A stretch of DNA of 64,000 bases from Ianthella basta (Eukaryota; Porifera; Demospongiae; Verongiida; Ianthellidae), in assembly GCA_964019415.1 (NCBI GenBank), contig OZ025872.1, positions 3,212,004 through 3,276,003 of the forward strand, in the 5' to 3' direction. Below the pieces are notes generated by a model. The model did no database searches and was not told where the DNA came from. It saw nothing but the letters and a program-made list of their open reading frames with translations. A program made the translations under genes and the position numbers. Within the stretch, counting starts at the first letter, position 1; every line of letters begins with the position of its first letter. This document shows positions 11,401 through 21,474 of this stretch, in pieces.

Positions 11401-13373
11401 CAGTGTACTAGGGGGACACTACGTATTAAATGGGCAGTGTACTAGGGGGACACCACGTATTAAATGGGGAGTGTGCTAGGGGGACACCACGTATTAAATG
11501 GGCAGTTTTCTAGGGGGACACCACGTAATAAATGGGCAGTGTCCTAGGGGAGGACACCACGTATTAAATGGGCAGTGTCCTAGGGGAGGACACCACGTAT
11601 TAAATGGGCAGTGTCCTAGTGGGGACACCATGTATCAAATGGGCAGTGTACTAGGGGGACACTACGTATTAAATGGAGAGTGTACTAGGGGGACACCACG
11701 TATTAAATGGTTAGTGTACTAGGGGGACACCACGTATTAAATGGTTAGTGTACTAGGGGGACACCAGGTATTAAATGGGCAGTGTGCTAGTGGGGACACT
11801 ACGTATTAAATGGGCAGTGTCCTAGTGGGGACACCACGTATTAAATGGGCAGTGTCCTAGGGGAGGACACCACGTATTAAATGGGTAGTGTACTAGGGGG
11901 ACACCATGTATTAAATGGGCAGTGTCCTAGGGGGACACCATGTATTAAATGGGCAGTGTGCTAGGGGGATACCACGTATTAAATGGAGAGTGTGCTAGGG
12001 GGACACCACGTATTAAATGGGCAGTGTCCTAGGGGGACACCACGTATTAAATGGGCAGTTTGCTAGGGGGACACCACGTATTAAATGAGCAGTGTCCTAG
12101 GGGGACACCACGTATTAAAGGGGCAGTGTCCTAGGGGGACACCACGTATTAAATGGGCAGTGTCCTAGGGGGACACCACGTATTAAAGGGGCAGTGTCTT
12201 AGGGGGACACAACGTATTAAATGGGCAGTGTCCTAGGGGGACACCACGTATTAAATGGGCAGTGTCCTAGGTGGACACCACGTATTAAATGAGTAGTGTG
12301 CTAGGGGGACACCGTGTATTAAATGGGCAGTGTACTAGGGGGACACCACGTATTAAATGGGCAGTGTACTAGGGGGACACTACGTATTAAATGGGCAGTT
12401 TGCTAGGGGGACACCACGTATTAAATGGGCAGTGTCCTAGGGGGACATCACTTATTAAATGGGCAGTGTACTAGGGGACACCACGTATTAAATGGGTAGT
12501 GTCCTAGGGGGACATCACTTATTAAATGGGCAGTGTACTAGGGGACACCACGTATTAAATGGGCAGTGTCCTAGGTGGACACCACGTATTAAATGAGTAG
12601 TGTGCTAGGGGGACACCGTGTATTAAATGGGCAGTGTACTAGGGGGACACCACGTATTAAATGGGCAGTGTACTAGGGGGACACTACGTATTAAATGGGC
12701 AGTTTGCTAGGGGGACACCACGTATTAAATGGGCAGTGTCCTAGGGGGACATCACTTATTAAATGGGCAGTGTACTAGGGGGACACCACGTATTAAATGG
12801 GCAGTGTCCTAGGGGGACATCACTTATTAAATGGGCAGTGTACTAGGGGACACCACGTATTAAAGGGGCAGTGTCCTAGGGGGACATCACGTATTAAATG
12901 GGCAGTGTGCTAGGGGGACACCACTTATTAAATGGGCAGTGTCCTAGGGGGACATCACGTATTAAATGGGCAGTTTGCTAGGGGGACACCACGTATTAAA
13001 GGGGCAGTGTACTAGGGGGACATCACGTATTAAATGGGTAGTGTGCTAGGGGGACACCACTTATTAAATGGGCAGTGTCCTAGGGGGACACCACGTATTA
13101 AATGGGCAGTGTACTAGGGGGACACTACGTATTAAATGGTAGTGTCCTAGGGGGACACCACGTATTAAATGGTAGTGTCCTAAGGGGACATCATGTATTA
13201 AATGGACAGTGTACTAGGGGGACACCACGTATTAAATTGGCAGTGTACTAGGTGGACACCACGTATTAAATGGACAGTGTACTAGGGGGACACCACGTAT
13301 TAAATTGGCAGTGTGCTAGGGGGACACCACGTATTAAATTGGCAGTGTACTAGGTGGACACCACATATTAAAT
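2465..13373 (+). repeat. 34-bp minisatellite array 1, about 320 copies
   Basis: Uninterrupted head-to-tail copies of a 34-bp unit built from TATTAAATGGGCAGTG followed by a variable GTGCTAG-type step and GGGGACACCACG. Frequent variants are C, G, A or T before CTAGG, TTTGC for GTGTGC, GGGGAG for GGGCAG, CACTACG for CACCACG and CTTATT for CGTATT. A few units gain or lose one to four bases, such as the GGGGAGGACACC forms near 11550. Because 34 is not a multiple of three, open frames inside it (for example 11498-11722) arise by chance. The left edge follows the 58-bp repeats; the right edge passes into spacer copy B. Confidence 0.98.
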
Positions 13374-13376
13374 GGT

Positions 13377-14466
<1,090 letters not shown>

Positions 14467-14489
14467 AAACCTACTTTCAGCTACCAGCC

Positions 14490-14490
<1 letters not shown>

Positions 14491-14539
<49 letters not shown>
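14491..14539. repeat. (AC)n at the edge of the gene block
   Basis: About 49 bp of AC lies just inside the point where the spacer match ends. It sits between the spacer and the last SLC9B-like exon, so the left junction of the gene island falls beside a simple repeat. Confidence 0.95.
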
Positions 14540-14540
<1 letters not shown>

Positions 14541-14610
14541 CTCACCATCCTTGTTTATTCAATCTGCTGACACTTCTCATTCATCTCAGCAATCTGTAGA
14601 GGATACCCAC

Positions 14611-14757
14611 TGTTGGCAGCCTGGATGGTCGCCTTTGGCAGCCAGCCAATGCAGATGAACAGGTGCTCCTTCCAGTTGAACTTGAAGGGCAGTGTAATGA
14701 GGAAGACAACAAGGAGATGAACCGACACACCGCTAAACACAGCTGCTAAAGCTTGAC
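14611..14757 (-). CDS. SLC9B: SLC9B/NHA-like antiporter, second exon of the fragment
   Basis: After an acceptor at 14758-14759 (CCCTGCAG) this exon encodes a membrane segment (VSVHLLVVFLITLPF), then FNWKEHLFICIGWLPKATIQ and AA. The WLPKAT-V/I-QAA block is a strong signature of SLC9B (NHA1/NHA2) cation/proton antiporters, which exchange Na+ or Li+ for H+ across membranes. The entering phase (two bases complete the split codon) fits the exon at 15009-15281. The donor is GTGGGT after 14611, or alternatively GTATCC after 14607. Reading past the donor meets a TAA at about 14555 that overlaps an AATAAA. The following exon expected for the family is not in the window. Confidence 0.8.
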
Positions 14758-14803
14758 CTGCAGGGAGGGGAGTGAGGATGTGTCATCACTCTGTAAGCTG
14801 TAA

Positions 14804-14806
14804 GCA

Positions 14807-14866
<60 letters not shown>

Positions 14867-14947
14867 GCATACACGCACGCACACACACATGCATACACGC
14901 ACACACACACACGCGTGCACGCACACGCGCACGCACGCACACGCACA

Positions 14948-14995
<48 letters not shown>
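14804..14995. repeat. Compound (AC)n microsatellite in SLC9B-like intron
   Basis: About 190 bp of AC with CGCACGCA and ATGCATAC interruptions fills almost the entire intron between the two SLC9B-like exons. Confidence 0.95.
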
Positions 14996-14998
<3 letters not shown>

Positions 14999-15008
14999 AT
15001 TCACTCAC

Positions 15009-15281
15009 TGGCCGCAAAGTTCACTTCTGCTCCGATGAGTCCAAACAGCAGAGGCTCAATAAACTGCCAAAGGATGAAGAAGGTCCTGTCAATGATGTGC
15101 TTGGTGCAGAGTCCCCTCTTCCAGCTGATGCTAGCCACAAAGGCGACAGTGAGGATGGAGAGTGCTCCTGCCCCAATGAACCCAGGGTTGTTGTAGAATA
15201 CCATTCTCTTTGCTCCAAAGAAGGCAAAAAGTGCCAGACTGATGAGAAGTACGAGTCTGTTTCTGACAATGGAGCCTTTTT
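15009..15281 (-). CDS. SLC9B: SLC9B/NHA-like antiporter, first exon of the fragment
   Basis: Acceptor CTCCTCAG at 15282-15283; donor GTGAGT from 15008. The 273-bp exon enters needing one base from a previous exon and leaves in phase 1, matching the next exon. It encodes about 90 residues: a membrane segment around LVLLISLALFAFFGA, a second around GFIGAGALSILTVAFVASI, then WQFIEPLLFGLIGAEVNFAA. The PLLFGLIGAEV block is nearly identical to vertebrate NHA2 (SLC9B2). The upstream two-thirds of the family is absent: directly upstream lies the end of the CKAP5-like gene. The AG acceptor shows this is an internal exon, not a start. B1 and B2 paralogues cannot be told apart from this piece. Confidence 0.85.
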
Positions 15282-15479
15282 CTGAGGAGAGGGTGAGGAG
15301 ATGGTGAGGAGAGATGGACGGAGGAGATTAGGAGGAACAGGAGAAAAGGGGGAGAGAAGATGATTGGTTGATTCAGCTGTGCTTATGAATTAGGTCTCAC
15401 TAAATTAGCACCACATTCTTGTGAACCAGTGACACACTCTGCACATTGACAGGGACAACACAGATCACACATTGAGCAC

Positions 15480-15485
15480 TTTATT
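15480..15485 (-). terminator. Candidate poly(A) signal AATAAA for the CKAP5-like gene
   Basis: AATAAA on the minus strand lies 67 bases beyond a TGA (15553-15555) that ends the CKAP5 frame if the last donor is not used. It is followed by a GU-rich stretch (TGTGTGATCTGTGTTG), the usual downstream element of animal cleavage sites. This supports a real transcript end here, but no transcript evidence is available. Confidence 0.45.
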
Positions 15486-15552
15486 GTCCTAAGAAAAGCA
15501 ACTGCTTCAAATACTATGTCACGCTGTGCATGTGTGTGTTTGTGTGTAATCT

Positions 15553-15709
15553 TCACCAGTCTTTTACCTCTCTGGCGCCCTCCTTAGGTGAGGTCTTGGT
15601 CTGTGGTGCTGCACCCTCTCCACTCAGCCTCTTCTTGGCAATGGTCTTGCAGAGGTACTTGTACATGGCACTCTGTCGGCTGTCCTCCACCATGGTCAGG
15701 TGGTCCAGG

Positions 15710-15711
<2 letters not shown>
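15553..15711 (-). CDS. CKAP5: CKAP5-like exon 18, end of TOG5
   Basis: The exon opens with VLDHLTMVEDSRQSA, matching the human ILDHLTMID stretch that ends TOG5, followed by a Lys/Ser/Gly tail. The acceptor CAG at 15712-15713 directly ends a (CA)n tract, with no ordinary pyrimidine tract. A GTAAAA donor lies at 15567, which would end the exon at 15568 in phase 0. If unused, the frame adds VKDW and stops at TGA 15553-15555, with AATAAA downstream. No exon for the CKAP5 C-terminal domain follows before the SLC9B-like exon. Confidence 0.8.

Positions 15712-15712
<1 letters not shown>

Positions 15713-15779
<67 letters not shown>
15713..15779. repeat. (GT)n microsatellite abutting exon 18 acceptor
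   Basis: About 65 bp of GT on the plus strand, so CA on the transcribed strand, running straight into the CAG acceptor of exon 18. Confidence 0.95.
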
Positions 15780-15782
<3 letters not shown>

Positions 15783-15912
15783 CGAAAGTGGGCATGTGTG
15801 CCCATGTGCACAGAAGGGTACAGATTGGGAAGCTGCTGAACACTAATCCAACCCACTGCACACAATCAGAAACACCCAGTGCTCTAAGCAAGCTGAGCAC
15901 CAAAGGATTCAC

Positions 15913-16104
15913 GCTGTCCCCCATGATGGTGACCAGGTGGAAGAGGATGGTCTTCACAGTGCGAAAGGGTGTGTCATCTTGGACCCACCCCTCTGCAGTG
16001 CGGTCGTTGTAGCCGGTGAAGAAGTGGTGCACATTGAGGAGAAGCTGGTCAACGTTGACTTGAGGAAGGATCTGGGAGAGCTGACGTGTCAGCTTCCAGA
16101 GGCA
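15913..16104 (-). CDS. CKAP5: CKAP5-like exon 17, TOG5
   Basis: The 192-bp exon (64 codons, phase 0 to 0) starts CLWKLTRQLSQILPQ, aligning with human CLWRMVRLLPD, and includes DTPFRTVKTILFHLV, matching the IRTLKTLLHTL helix. Acceptor TCTCTAG at 16105-16106; donor GTGAAT from 15912, a weaker site than its neighbours. Confidence 0.85.
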
Positions 16105-16386
16105 CTAGAGAGGAAAGAGGAGACGGACAAGGAAGTACACTGACACAGAGGTACTGCTGAAAAGTGTTAAACTAAATACACTTGACCATTGTTCGACTGA
16201 TTTCTGAACATAATTATATGCAAGCATCAAATTTCAGCCAACTATCGTTGAAGCTACTACACACCATGATGCCAGTACTACACTCACTAGTTGACTATCC
16301 ACACAAAACTGTTGACCAATTGGTCCATCAGAGAGGTGCCATACTCCTCAGAACATTACACCATAGTGCATGTATCCGGTACTCAC

Positions 16387-16462
16387 CTTCATGGCCATTT
16401 CAGTTAGCTTGGAGGGGTTGCCGTCCTGTCCAAGAGACTCCAACATCACATGTAGAAGGGAA
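16387..16462 (-). CDS. CKAP5: CKAP5-like exon 16, TOG5
   Basis: A 76-bp exon completing a split Cys codon and then encoding SLLHVMLESLGQ through LTEMAMK, aligned with the helix of TOG5 before the CLW block. Acceptor CCTTCTAG at 16463-16464; donor GTGAGT from 16386. Phases 2 in and 0 out agree with both neighbours. Confidence 0.8.
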
Positions 16463-16629
16463 CTAGAAGGAAGTGTGAGGAGAGCAAGCAGATCACTTAA
16501 AGCATCAGGTGTGTGTCCAATACAAACTCTGACATGAAGTGTGGGGTGGGTGGAGAGGAATGCATACAAACACACTGTGACGAGTTTAACGATACTTCCT
16601 TTTTTCTTGATACCATACAAACATGCAAG

Positions 16630-16630
<1 letters not shown>

Positions 16631-16699
<69 letters not shown>
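16631..16699. repeat. (AC)n microsatellite in CKAP5 intron 15
   Basis: About 69 bp of pure AC between exons 15 and 16, starting about 35 bases downstream of the exon 15 donor in transcript order. Confidence 0.95.
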
Positions 16700-16700
<1 letters not shown>

Positions 16701-16734
16701 ACAGACGGACAGACTGACAGACAGCCGGACTTAC

Positions 16735-16964
16735 CAAAACAGTGCATTCTTTTCTCCGTTCTCAATCACTTTCAACATGAGAAAGTTGAAGGACCTATTG
16801 AGTTGAGCCACATCCTCCAACCTCAGCATCCTCTCGTCCTGGAGGAGGGTCATCACATCACGCTCTGTCTCCACCAAGGTGTCTTGAGAGGCGGCAGCTG
16901 CTAGCTCCGGTTGACTGAAGGTGTTGAGGAGACAGCTTGTGAGCCGCTTGCCCAGTAACATCAC
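16735..16964 (-). CDS. CKAP5: CKAP5-like exon 15, TOG5 core
   Basis: The longest TOG5 exon (230 bp, phase 0 in, 2 out). It encodes VMLLGKRLTSCLLNTF, the acidic loop TLVETERDVMTLLQDERM, and the hallmark LNRSFNFLMLKVIENGEKN, which aligns with human IRSVNLLVVKVLEKSDQTN. Acceptor CCTCAG at 16965-16966 and strong donor GTAAGT from 16734. Confidence 0.88.
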
Positions 16965-17075
16965 CTGAGGAGAGAGGGGGTTGGAGAGGGGGAGAGAAAG
17001 GAGTGGAGAGGAGCTTAGGGAATAGTCAAAAGTCAAAACACAGCCAGTCCACACCCTGTCCTGCCTTGCGCCTAC

Positions 17076-17159
17076 CTGTTTCAGACTCTCCGGAGAGTTA
17101 GCCTGCTGGAGCTGGGTGTTGAAGTTCATCCTCATCTGCATTAGGATGGCCCTCAGGAG
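17076..17159 (-). CDS. CKAP5: CKAP5-like exon 14, TOG5
   Basis: An 84-bp exon (28 codons) encoding LLRAILMQMRMNFNTQL then QQANSPESLKQ, matching human FLIATFMQLRLIYNTHM. Acceptor CTCCAG at 17160-17161, donor GTAGGC from 17075, phase 0 on both sides. Confidence 0.85.
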
Positions 17160-17279
17160 CTGGAGGGAGAGAGGGGCAAGGAATGAGGAGGCCTTAAGAA
17201 ATTAGAAAATAATTTTAAATTGCACTGCTAACCAGTGAGATAATCTTTCCAGCAGGGTGGAAGCACTATCTGGGGATCG

Positions 17280-17283
17280 TGTG

Positions 17284-17324
<41 letters not shown>

Positions 17325-17398
17325 ATGTGTGTGTGCGCGTGTGTAATGTGTACGTGTGTGTGTGTGTGTGCATGTGTGTGTGCGCGTGTGTAATGTGT

Positions 17399-17450
<52 letters not shown>
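17280..17450. repeat. Compound (TG)n microsatellite in CKAP5 intron 13
   Basis: About 170 bp of TG in which a TGTGCGCGTGTGTAATGTGTACG block occurs twice, 58 bp apart (GTAATGTG at 17343 and 17391 region), so the tract itself has grown by local duplication. Confidence 0.85.
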
Positions 17451-17451
<1 letters not shown>

Positions 17452-17463
17452 GCAATGGCCCAC

Positions 17464-17523
17464 CTGATCCACATTTAGTTTGATTGTCGCAGTGTGCTCT
17501 GGCTTGGACAGAATCTGATCCAT
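17464..17523 (-). CDS. CKAP5: CKAP5-like exon 13, TOG5
   Basis: A 60-bp exon of 20 codons beginning MDQILSKPEHTATIKLN, corresponding to the human [20 protein letters not shown] helix. Acceptor CTACAG at 17524-17525, donor GTGGGC from 17463. It is identified by position, phase and the flanking matches as much as by its own sequence. Confidence 0.78.
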
Positions 17524-17620
17524 CTGTAGTCCAACAAGATAAGACATGTCATCACAACAACAAGAGCTGCTTTACATTCGTACTTGGCAGACTCAGTGCC
17601 ACTGATGGGCACTACAACAT

Positions 17621-18882
17621 GTATGTAGTTACTCATACTGTACTGTATGTCCCATATGTATGTAGTTACTCATACTGTACTGTATGTCCCATATGTATGT
17701 AGTTACTCATACTGTACTGTATGTCCCATATGTATGTAGTTACTCATACTGTACTGTATGTCCCATATGTATGTAGTTACTCATACTGTACTGTATGTCC
17801 CATATGTATGTAGTTACTCATACTGTACTGTATGTCCCATATGTATGTAGTTACTCATACTGTACTGTATGTCCCATATGTATGTAGTTACTCATACTGT
17901 ACTGTATGTCCCATATGTATGTAGTTACTCATACTGTACTGTATGTCCCATATGTATGTAGTTACTCATACTGTACTGTATGTCCCATATGTATGTAGTT
18001 ACTCATACTGTACTGTATGTCCCATATGTATGTAGTTACTCATACTGTACTGTATGTCCCATATGTATGTAGTTACTCATACTGTACTGTATGTCCTATA
18101 TGTATGTAGTTACTCATACTGTACTGTATGTCCCATATGTATGTAGTTACTCATACTGTACTGTATGTCCCATATGTATGTAGTTACTCATACTGTACTG
18201 TACGTCCCATATGTATGTAGTTACTCATACTGTACTGTATGTCCCATATGTATGTAGTTACTCATACTGTACTGTACGTCCCATATGTATGTAGTTACTC
18301 ATACTGTACTGTATGTCCCATATGTATGTAGTTACTCATACTGTACTGTATGTCCCATATGTATGTAGTTACTCATACTGTACTGTATGTCCCATATGTA
18401 TGTAGTTACTCATACTGTACTGTACGTCCCATATGTATGTAGTTACTCATACTGTACTGTACGTCCCATATGTATGTAGTTACTCATACTGTACTGTATG
18501 TCCCATATGTATGTAGTTACTCATACTGTACTGTATGTCCCATATGTATGTAGTTACTCATACTGTACTGTATGTCCCATATGTATGTAGTTACTCATAC
18601 TGTACTGTATGTCCCATATGTATGTAGTTACTCATACTGTACTGTATGTCCCATATGTATGTAGTTACTCATACTGTACTGTATGTCCCATATGTATGTA
18701 GTTACTCATACTGTACTGTATGTCCCATATGTATGTAGTTACTCATACTGTACTGTATGTCCCATATGTATGTAGTTACTCATACTGTACTGTATGTCCT
18801 ATATGTATGTAGTTACTCATACTGTACTGTATGTCCCATATGTATGTAGTTACTCATACTGTACTGTATGTCCCATATGTAC
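17621..18882 (+). repeat. 37-bp minisatellite in CKAP5 intron 12, about 34 copies
   Basis: Exact 37-bp units (starts at 17621, 17658 and onward) opening GTATGTAGTTACTCATACTG and ending TACTGTATGTCCCATAT. Copies are almost identical; the only variation I see is TACGTCCC in five or six units and TCCTATAT in two. The near-identity points to recent expansion or ongoing homogenisation. It has no similarity to the 34-bp unit and occupies most of the intron between exons 13 and 12. Confidence 0.98.
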
Positions 18883-19255
18883 GTACGTCTATATATGGTG
18901 TACATCTACAATACACCACTACTAGAACAGTACAACCAGATCCTACAGACTGGTCCTCTTATGATACAGTGGAGCTTTGTGAAGGGCACCTCTCTACAAA
19001 GGGCACAGCACCTCTGTAAACAGTGCAGAGAGGCCAGTCCCACCTACCCGCACTGTATGTGGCTTAAGTGCAGAGTCACAGTACACCGTACAGTGTTGGT
19101 GTGTGTTAGGTAGTTGTAGCCAGGGCAGCTGGCTGATGTGTACAATAGTGCTACAGTTAGGTGGCTGCATTACAGAGTGACCATTAGAGACAGGTCCCAA
19201 CACAGGAACAGTTGGCTATTGCTTTGCAGTAGTACCCTTGAGCATTCCTTCCCAC
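18883..19255. other. Remainder of CKAP5 intron 12
   Basis: Unique sequence between the 37-bp array and exon 12. No match to the missing second half of TOG4 is visible in any minus-strand frame, and no repeat longer than a few units. Confidence 0.5.
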
Positions 19256-19387
19256 CTGTCTAAGGGCTGAGATACAAGCCTGCCCGTCACTGCTGGCAAT
19301 CTGTGACACTATGAAGCTGATGGCGGCTGAAGTGGTGGCCATTCGACTTGGGAGAAAGTGAGCGAGGGAGGGGGGTTTGCTAGTAAC
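19256..19387 (-). CDS. CKAP5: CKAP5-like exon 12, start of TOG5
   Basis: The 132-bp exon (44 codons) contains TSAAISFIVSQIASSD and CISALRQ, matching human STINFIISQVASGD and SIQALTQ, the first helix pair of TOG5. Acceptor TTTGCAG at 19388-19389, donor GTGGGA from 19255. An alternative acceptor, CTAG nine bases inside, is possible depending on which donor exon 11 uses. Confidence 0.85.
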
Positions 19388-19715
19388 CTGCAAACATTGG
19401 AAAGGGAGACAGCCACAGTGTGATTACAGAGAAGTCAGACAAGAGTGATAGGAGAGAGAGACACACTGAGGACACATGTAGTACTGGAGCATACTGATGG
19501 AAACTGTGTACTTAAATATACACACACAAGCAAGCATACACAAAATCACACAAGCTACACACAGCACTAAAGTGCATAGACACAGAGATATACAACTAGT
19601 TTTGAAATTTCACACTGAAGCACCTCAAAGCTCTCCTACACACACACACACACACACAAACAACACACATGCTCGCACGCACACATGCACACGCACACAG
19701 AAACACCAGGCACAC

Positions 19716-19994
19716 TAACTTTGAAGTTTCATACTGCGGGACCTCATAGTCCTCCAAGAGGTCCTCCTGTTTGACAGCTGGCAGTTTGGCCAACTTGAGG
19801 ACGGGAGCAGCAGGGGAGCGATACTTGGAGAAGTCCATCTTGAGGGGACCGTCTGGGACAGGGATATAGCAGACTGCTTGGGGGGCGAGGCAGTAGGGGG
19901 TGGGGCCACTTCAGGCTCTGGCTCCTCGGCAGCAGGGGCAGGAGGCACAGGCGAGGGCTCCTTCGCTACAGTAGCATCAGGGTCTACTGCCAAC
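19716..19994 (-). CDS. CKAP5: CKAP5-like exon 11, TOG4-TOG5 linker with frame break
   Basis: The 5' part, after acceptor GTCTGCAG at 19995-19996, reads as a Pro/Glu/Ala linker (AVDPDATVAKEPSPVPPAP onward). The 3' part reads DGPLKMDFSKYRSPAAP, LAKLPAVKQEDLLEDYEVPQ and YETSK, resembling the pre-TOG5 linker. The two parts are in different frames. The change lies near 19855-19890, beside a run of six C on the coding strand (19879-19884 region); one more C there would join the frames, and an unrecognised small intron is the alternative. The donor could be GTGTGC (exon end 19716, fits exon 12 phase) or GTTAGT (exon end 19720). Confidence 0.6.
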
Positions 19995-20351
19995 CTGCAG
20001 ACAGACAAGGGGCGGGTAGGAGGTACACATGGGCAATCTGTAAAGGTACTGTCATACTAGATGCGTACATGTATGTATTGGAGATGTGTGAACAACTAGG
20101 GCTGCTAACATTATAAGCCACTACACACATGTAGCATACTATACCAGGAAATGGTACTTCTTCCATGGGCCCACACAGTGTAGAGTACCTCTTATTACAG
20201 TACATTAACATCCACATCACACCTTTGGCAAAAGGTGAGTGACTGGAGGAGGAGTGACTGAGAGTGGAAGGAGTGCACACACACACGGTGTCCACTACTT
20301 TAAGTTACTCACACCACAAGGTGGTGCAGTGCAAATTTGACAAGTTCTCAC
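19995..20351. other. CKAP5 intron 10, where the second half of TOG4 should be
   Basis: 357 bp between exons 10 and 11. In CKAP5 proteins about 80 residues of TOG4 helices (human block starting CLEELGCLVES) belong here. None of the three minus-strand frames shows them, and the outgoing phase of exon 10 does not suit exon 11, so coding exons are missing rather than overlooked. Confidence 0.6.
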
Positions 20352-20487
20352 CAAATCTCTGTCGAGAGTTCTTTGACTTGAGTCCATCTGCCACGTACCC
20401 AAACAGTTTGGGTGGAGCATAGAAGCAGCAGATCTGGTCAAACAGAGCACGAACCTCCTTGCAAACTGCATCCTTCGCATCACCACT
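20352..20487 (-). CDS. CKAP5: CKAP5-like exon 10, TOG4
   Basis: Encodes SGDAKDAVCKEVRALFDQIC, then YAPPKLFGYVADGLKSKNSR and QR, aligned with human GEPKDVIRKDVRAILNRM and FIMEGTKSKNSKQR. Acceptor CCTCCAG at 20488-20489, donor GTGAGA from 20351, leaving in phase 1. The TOG4 sequence stops here. Confidence 0.85.
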
Positions 20488-20616
20488 CTGGAGGGGGTTA
20501 GGAGGGGAAAGCAACATTACAGTTTAAACAAGCCAGAAGCACATAAAGACTGCACAACAGAGATGTGATGCCTTCTACAATTGCCAAATTGCCCACTCTC
20601 CAGTGTGCATACGTAC

Positions 20617-20740
20617 CTTTATGACGAGGAAGGGTAAGAAAGCTGTTGCCTCAAAGTCACTCATCCGGTATCTCTCCTTGATGAGGAGGGCAAAGAGGGA
20701 GGAGGACTTTAGGTTCACCGTGGTGTTGGTGTCACAGAAC
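20617..20740 (-). CDS. CKAP5: CKAP5-like exon 9, TOG4
   Basis: A 124-bp exon completing an Arg codon and then encoding FCDTNTTVNLKSSSLFALL through FEATAFLPFLVIK; human has [20 protein letters not shown] and EASSFIPYLVVK. Acceptor CTCCCAG at 20741-20742, donor GTACGT from 20616. One of the clearest family matches in the window. Confidence 0.9.
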
Positions 20741-20842
20741 CTGGGAGGGGAGGAGGGGAGAGGGAGAGGGATCAAGGGAGGGTCTACCATATTAGAGACA
20801 CACATGGGAATAGACGTACTGCAGATGAAAGACACTTGTACA

Positions 20843-20988
<146 letters not shown>

Positions 20989-21001
20989 ATATTCCCCTCA
21001 C

Positions 21002-21078
21002 CTCAGAGTCACCCATTTGAGCAGGAGGTCCACACATGCAATGGCCTCTGCCCCATACTGAGCACTACCACTGACACA
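21002..21078 (-). CDS. CKAP5: CKAP5-like exon 8, TOG4
   Basis: A 77-bp exon encoding CVSGSAQYGAEAIACVDLLL then KWVTL, aligned with human KEGVIGCLDLILKWLTL. Acceptor GTGCTGCAG at 21079-21080, donor GTGAGG from 21001. Its outgoing AG joins the G of exon 9 to make the conserved Arg of the WLTLRF motif. Confidence 0.88.
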
Positions 21079-21474
21079 CTGCAGCACAAGAGGGGAGCAC
21101 CACACTCACTACCAGGGACACACTAAAGTACTCACATGCATACAGTGTTTCCTTATACATGTATGTACATGTAACTGGAGCAATGTGGAGCAGTAGTCCA
21201 CCAAGTTGAACTCAATATATACTGTACAAAGTATTCCAGTGTTACCACAACTACACAATTGAGGCAGCAAACAGCTATCAACAGTAGTTATGTACTTCAG
21301 CTCAGCCAGTATTGCACCAAGTGGTGGTCTACTGTATCAACTGTCCTCTCAGCTACTAACAAGTTGTGTGCGTGCCTATGTACAGTGTATGTATGTACGT
21401 ATGTATGTACAGGAGTGTGTGTGTACATGACGTCCTGTTCTACACTCAATACAATAAATACACACACCACACAC

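Noticed and set aside
11498-11722. 74-residue open frame inside array 1 (GGHHVLNGQCP repeats)
   Set aside because: It is the translation of slightly lengthened repeat units; the 34-bp period shifts frame every unit and the opening is local.
2465-13373. 34-bp repeats as a CRISPR array
   Set aside because: Units are directly contiguous with no unique spacers between them, the arrays run to hundreds of copies in an intron-bearing genome, and there are no cas-like genes.
15009-15711. A functional CKAP5-SLC9B fusion protein
   Set aside because: Splice phases are incompatible, and a stop plus AATAAA follows the CKAP5 exon before the SLC9B exon.
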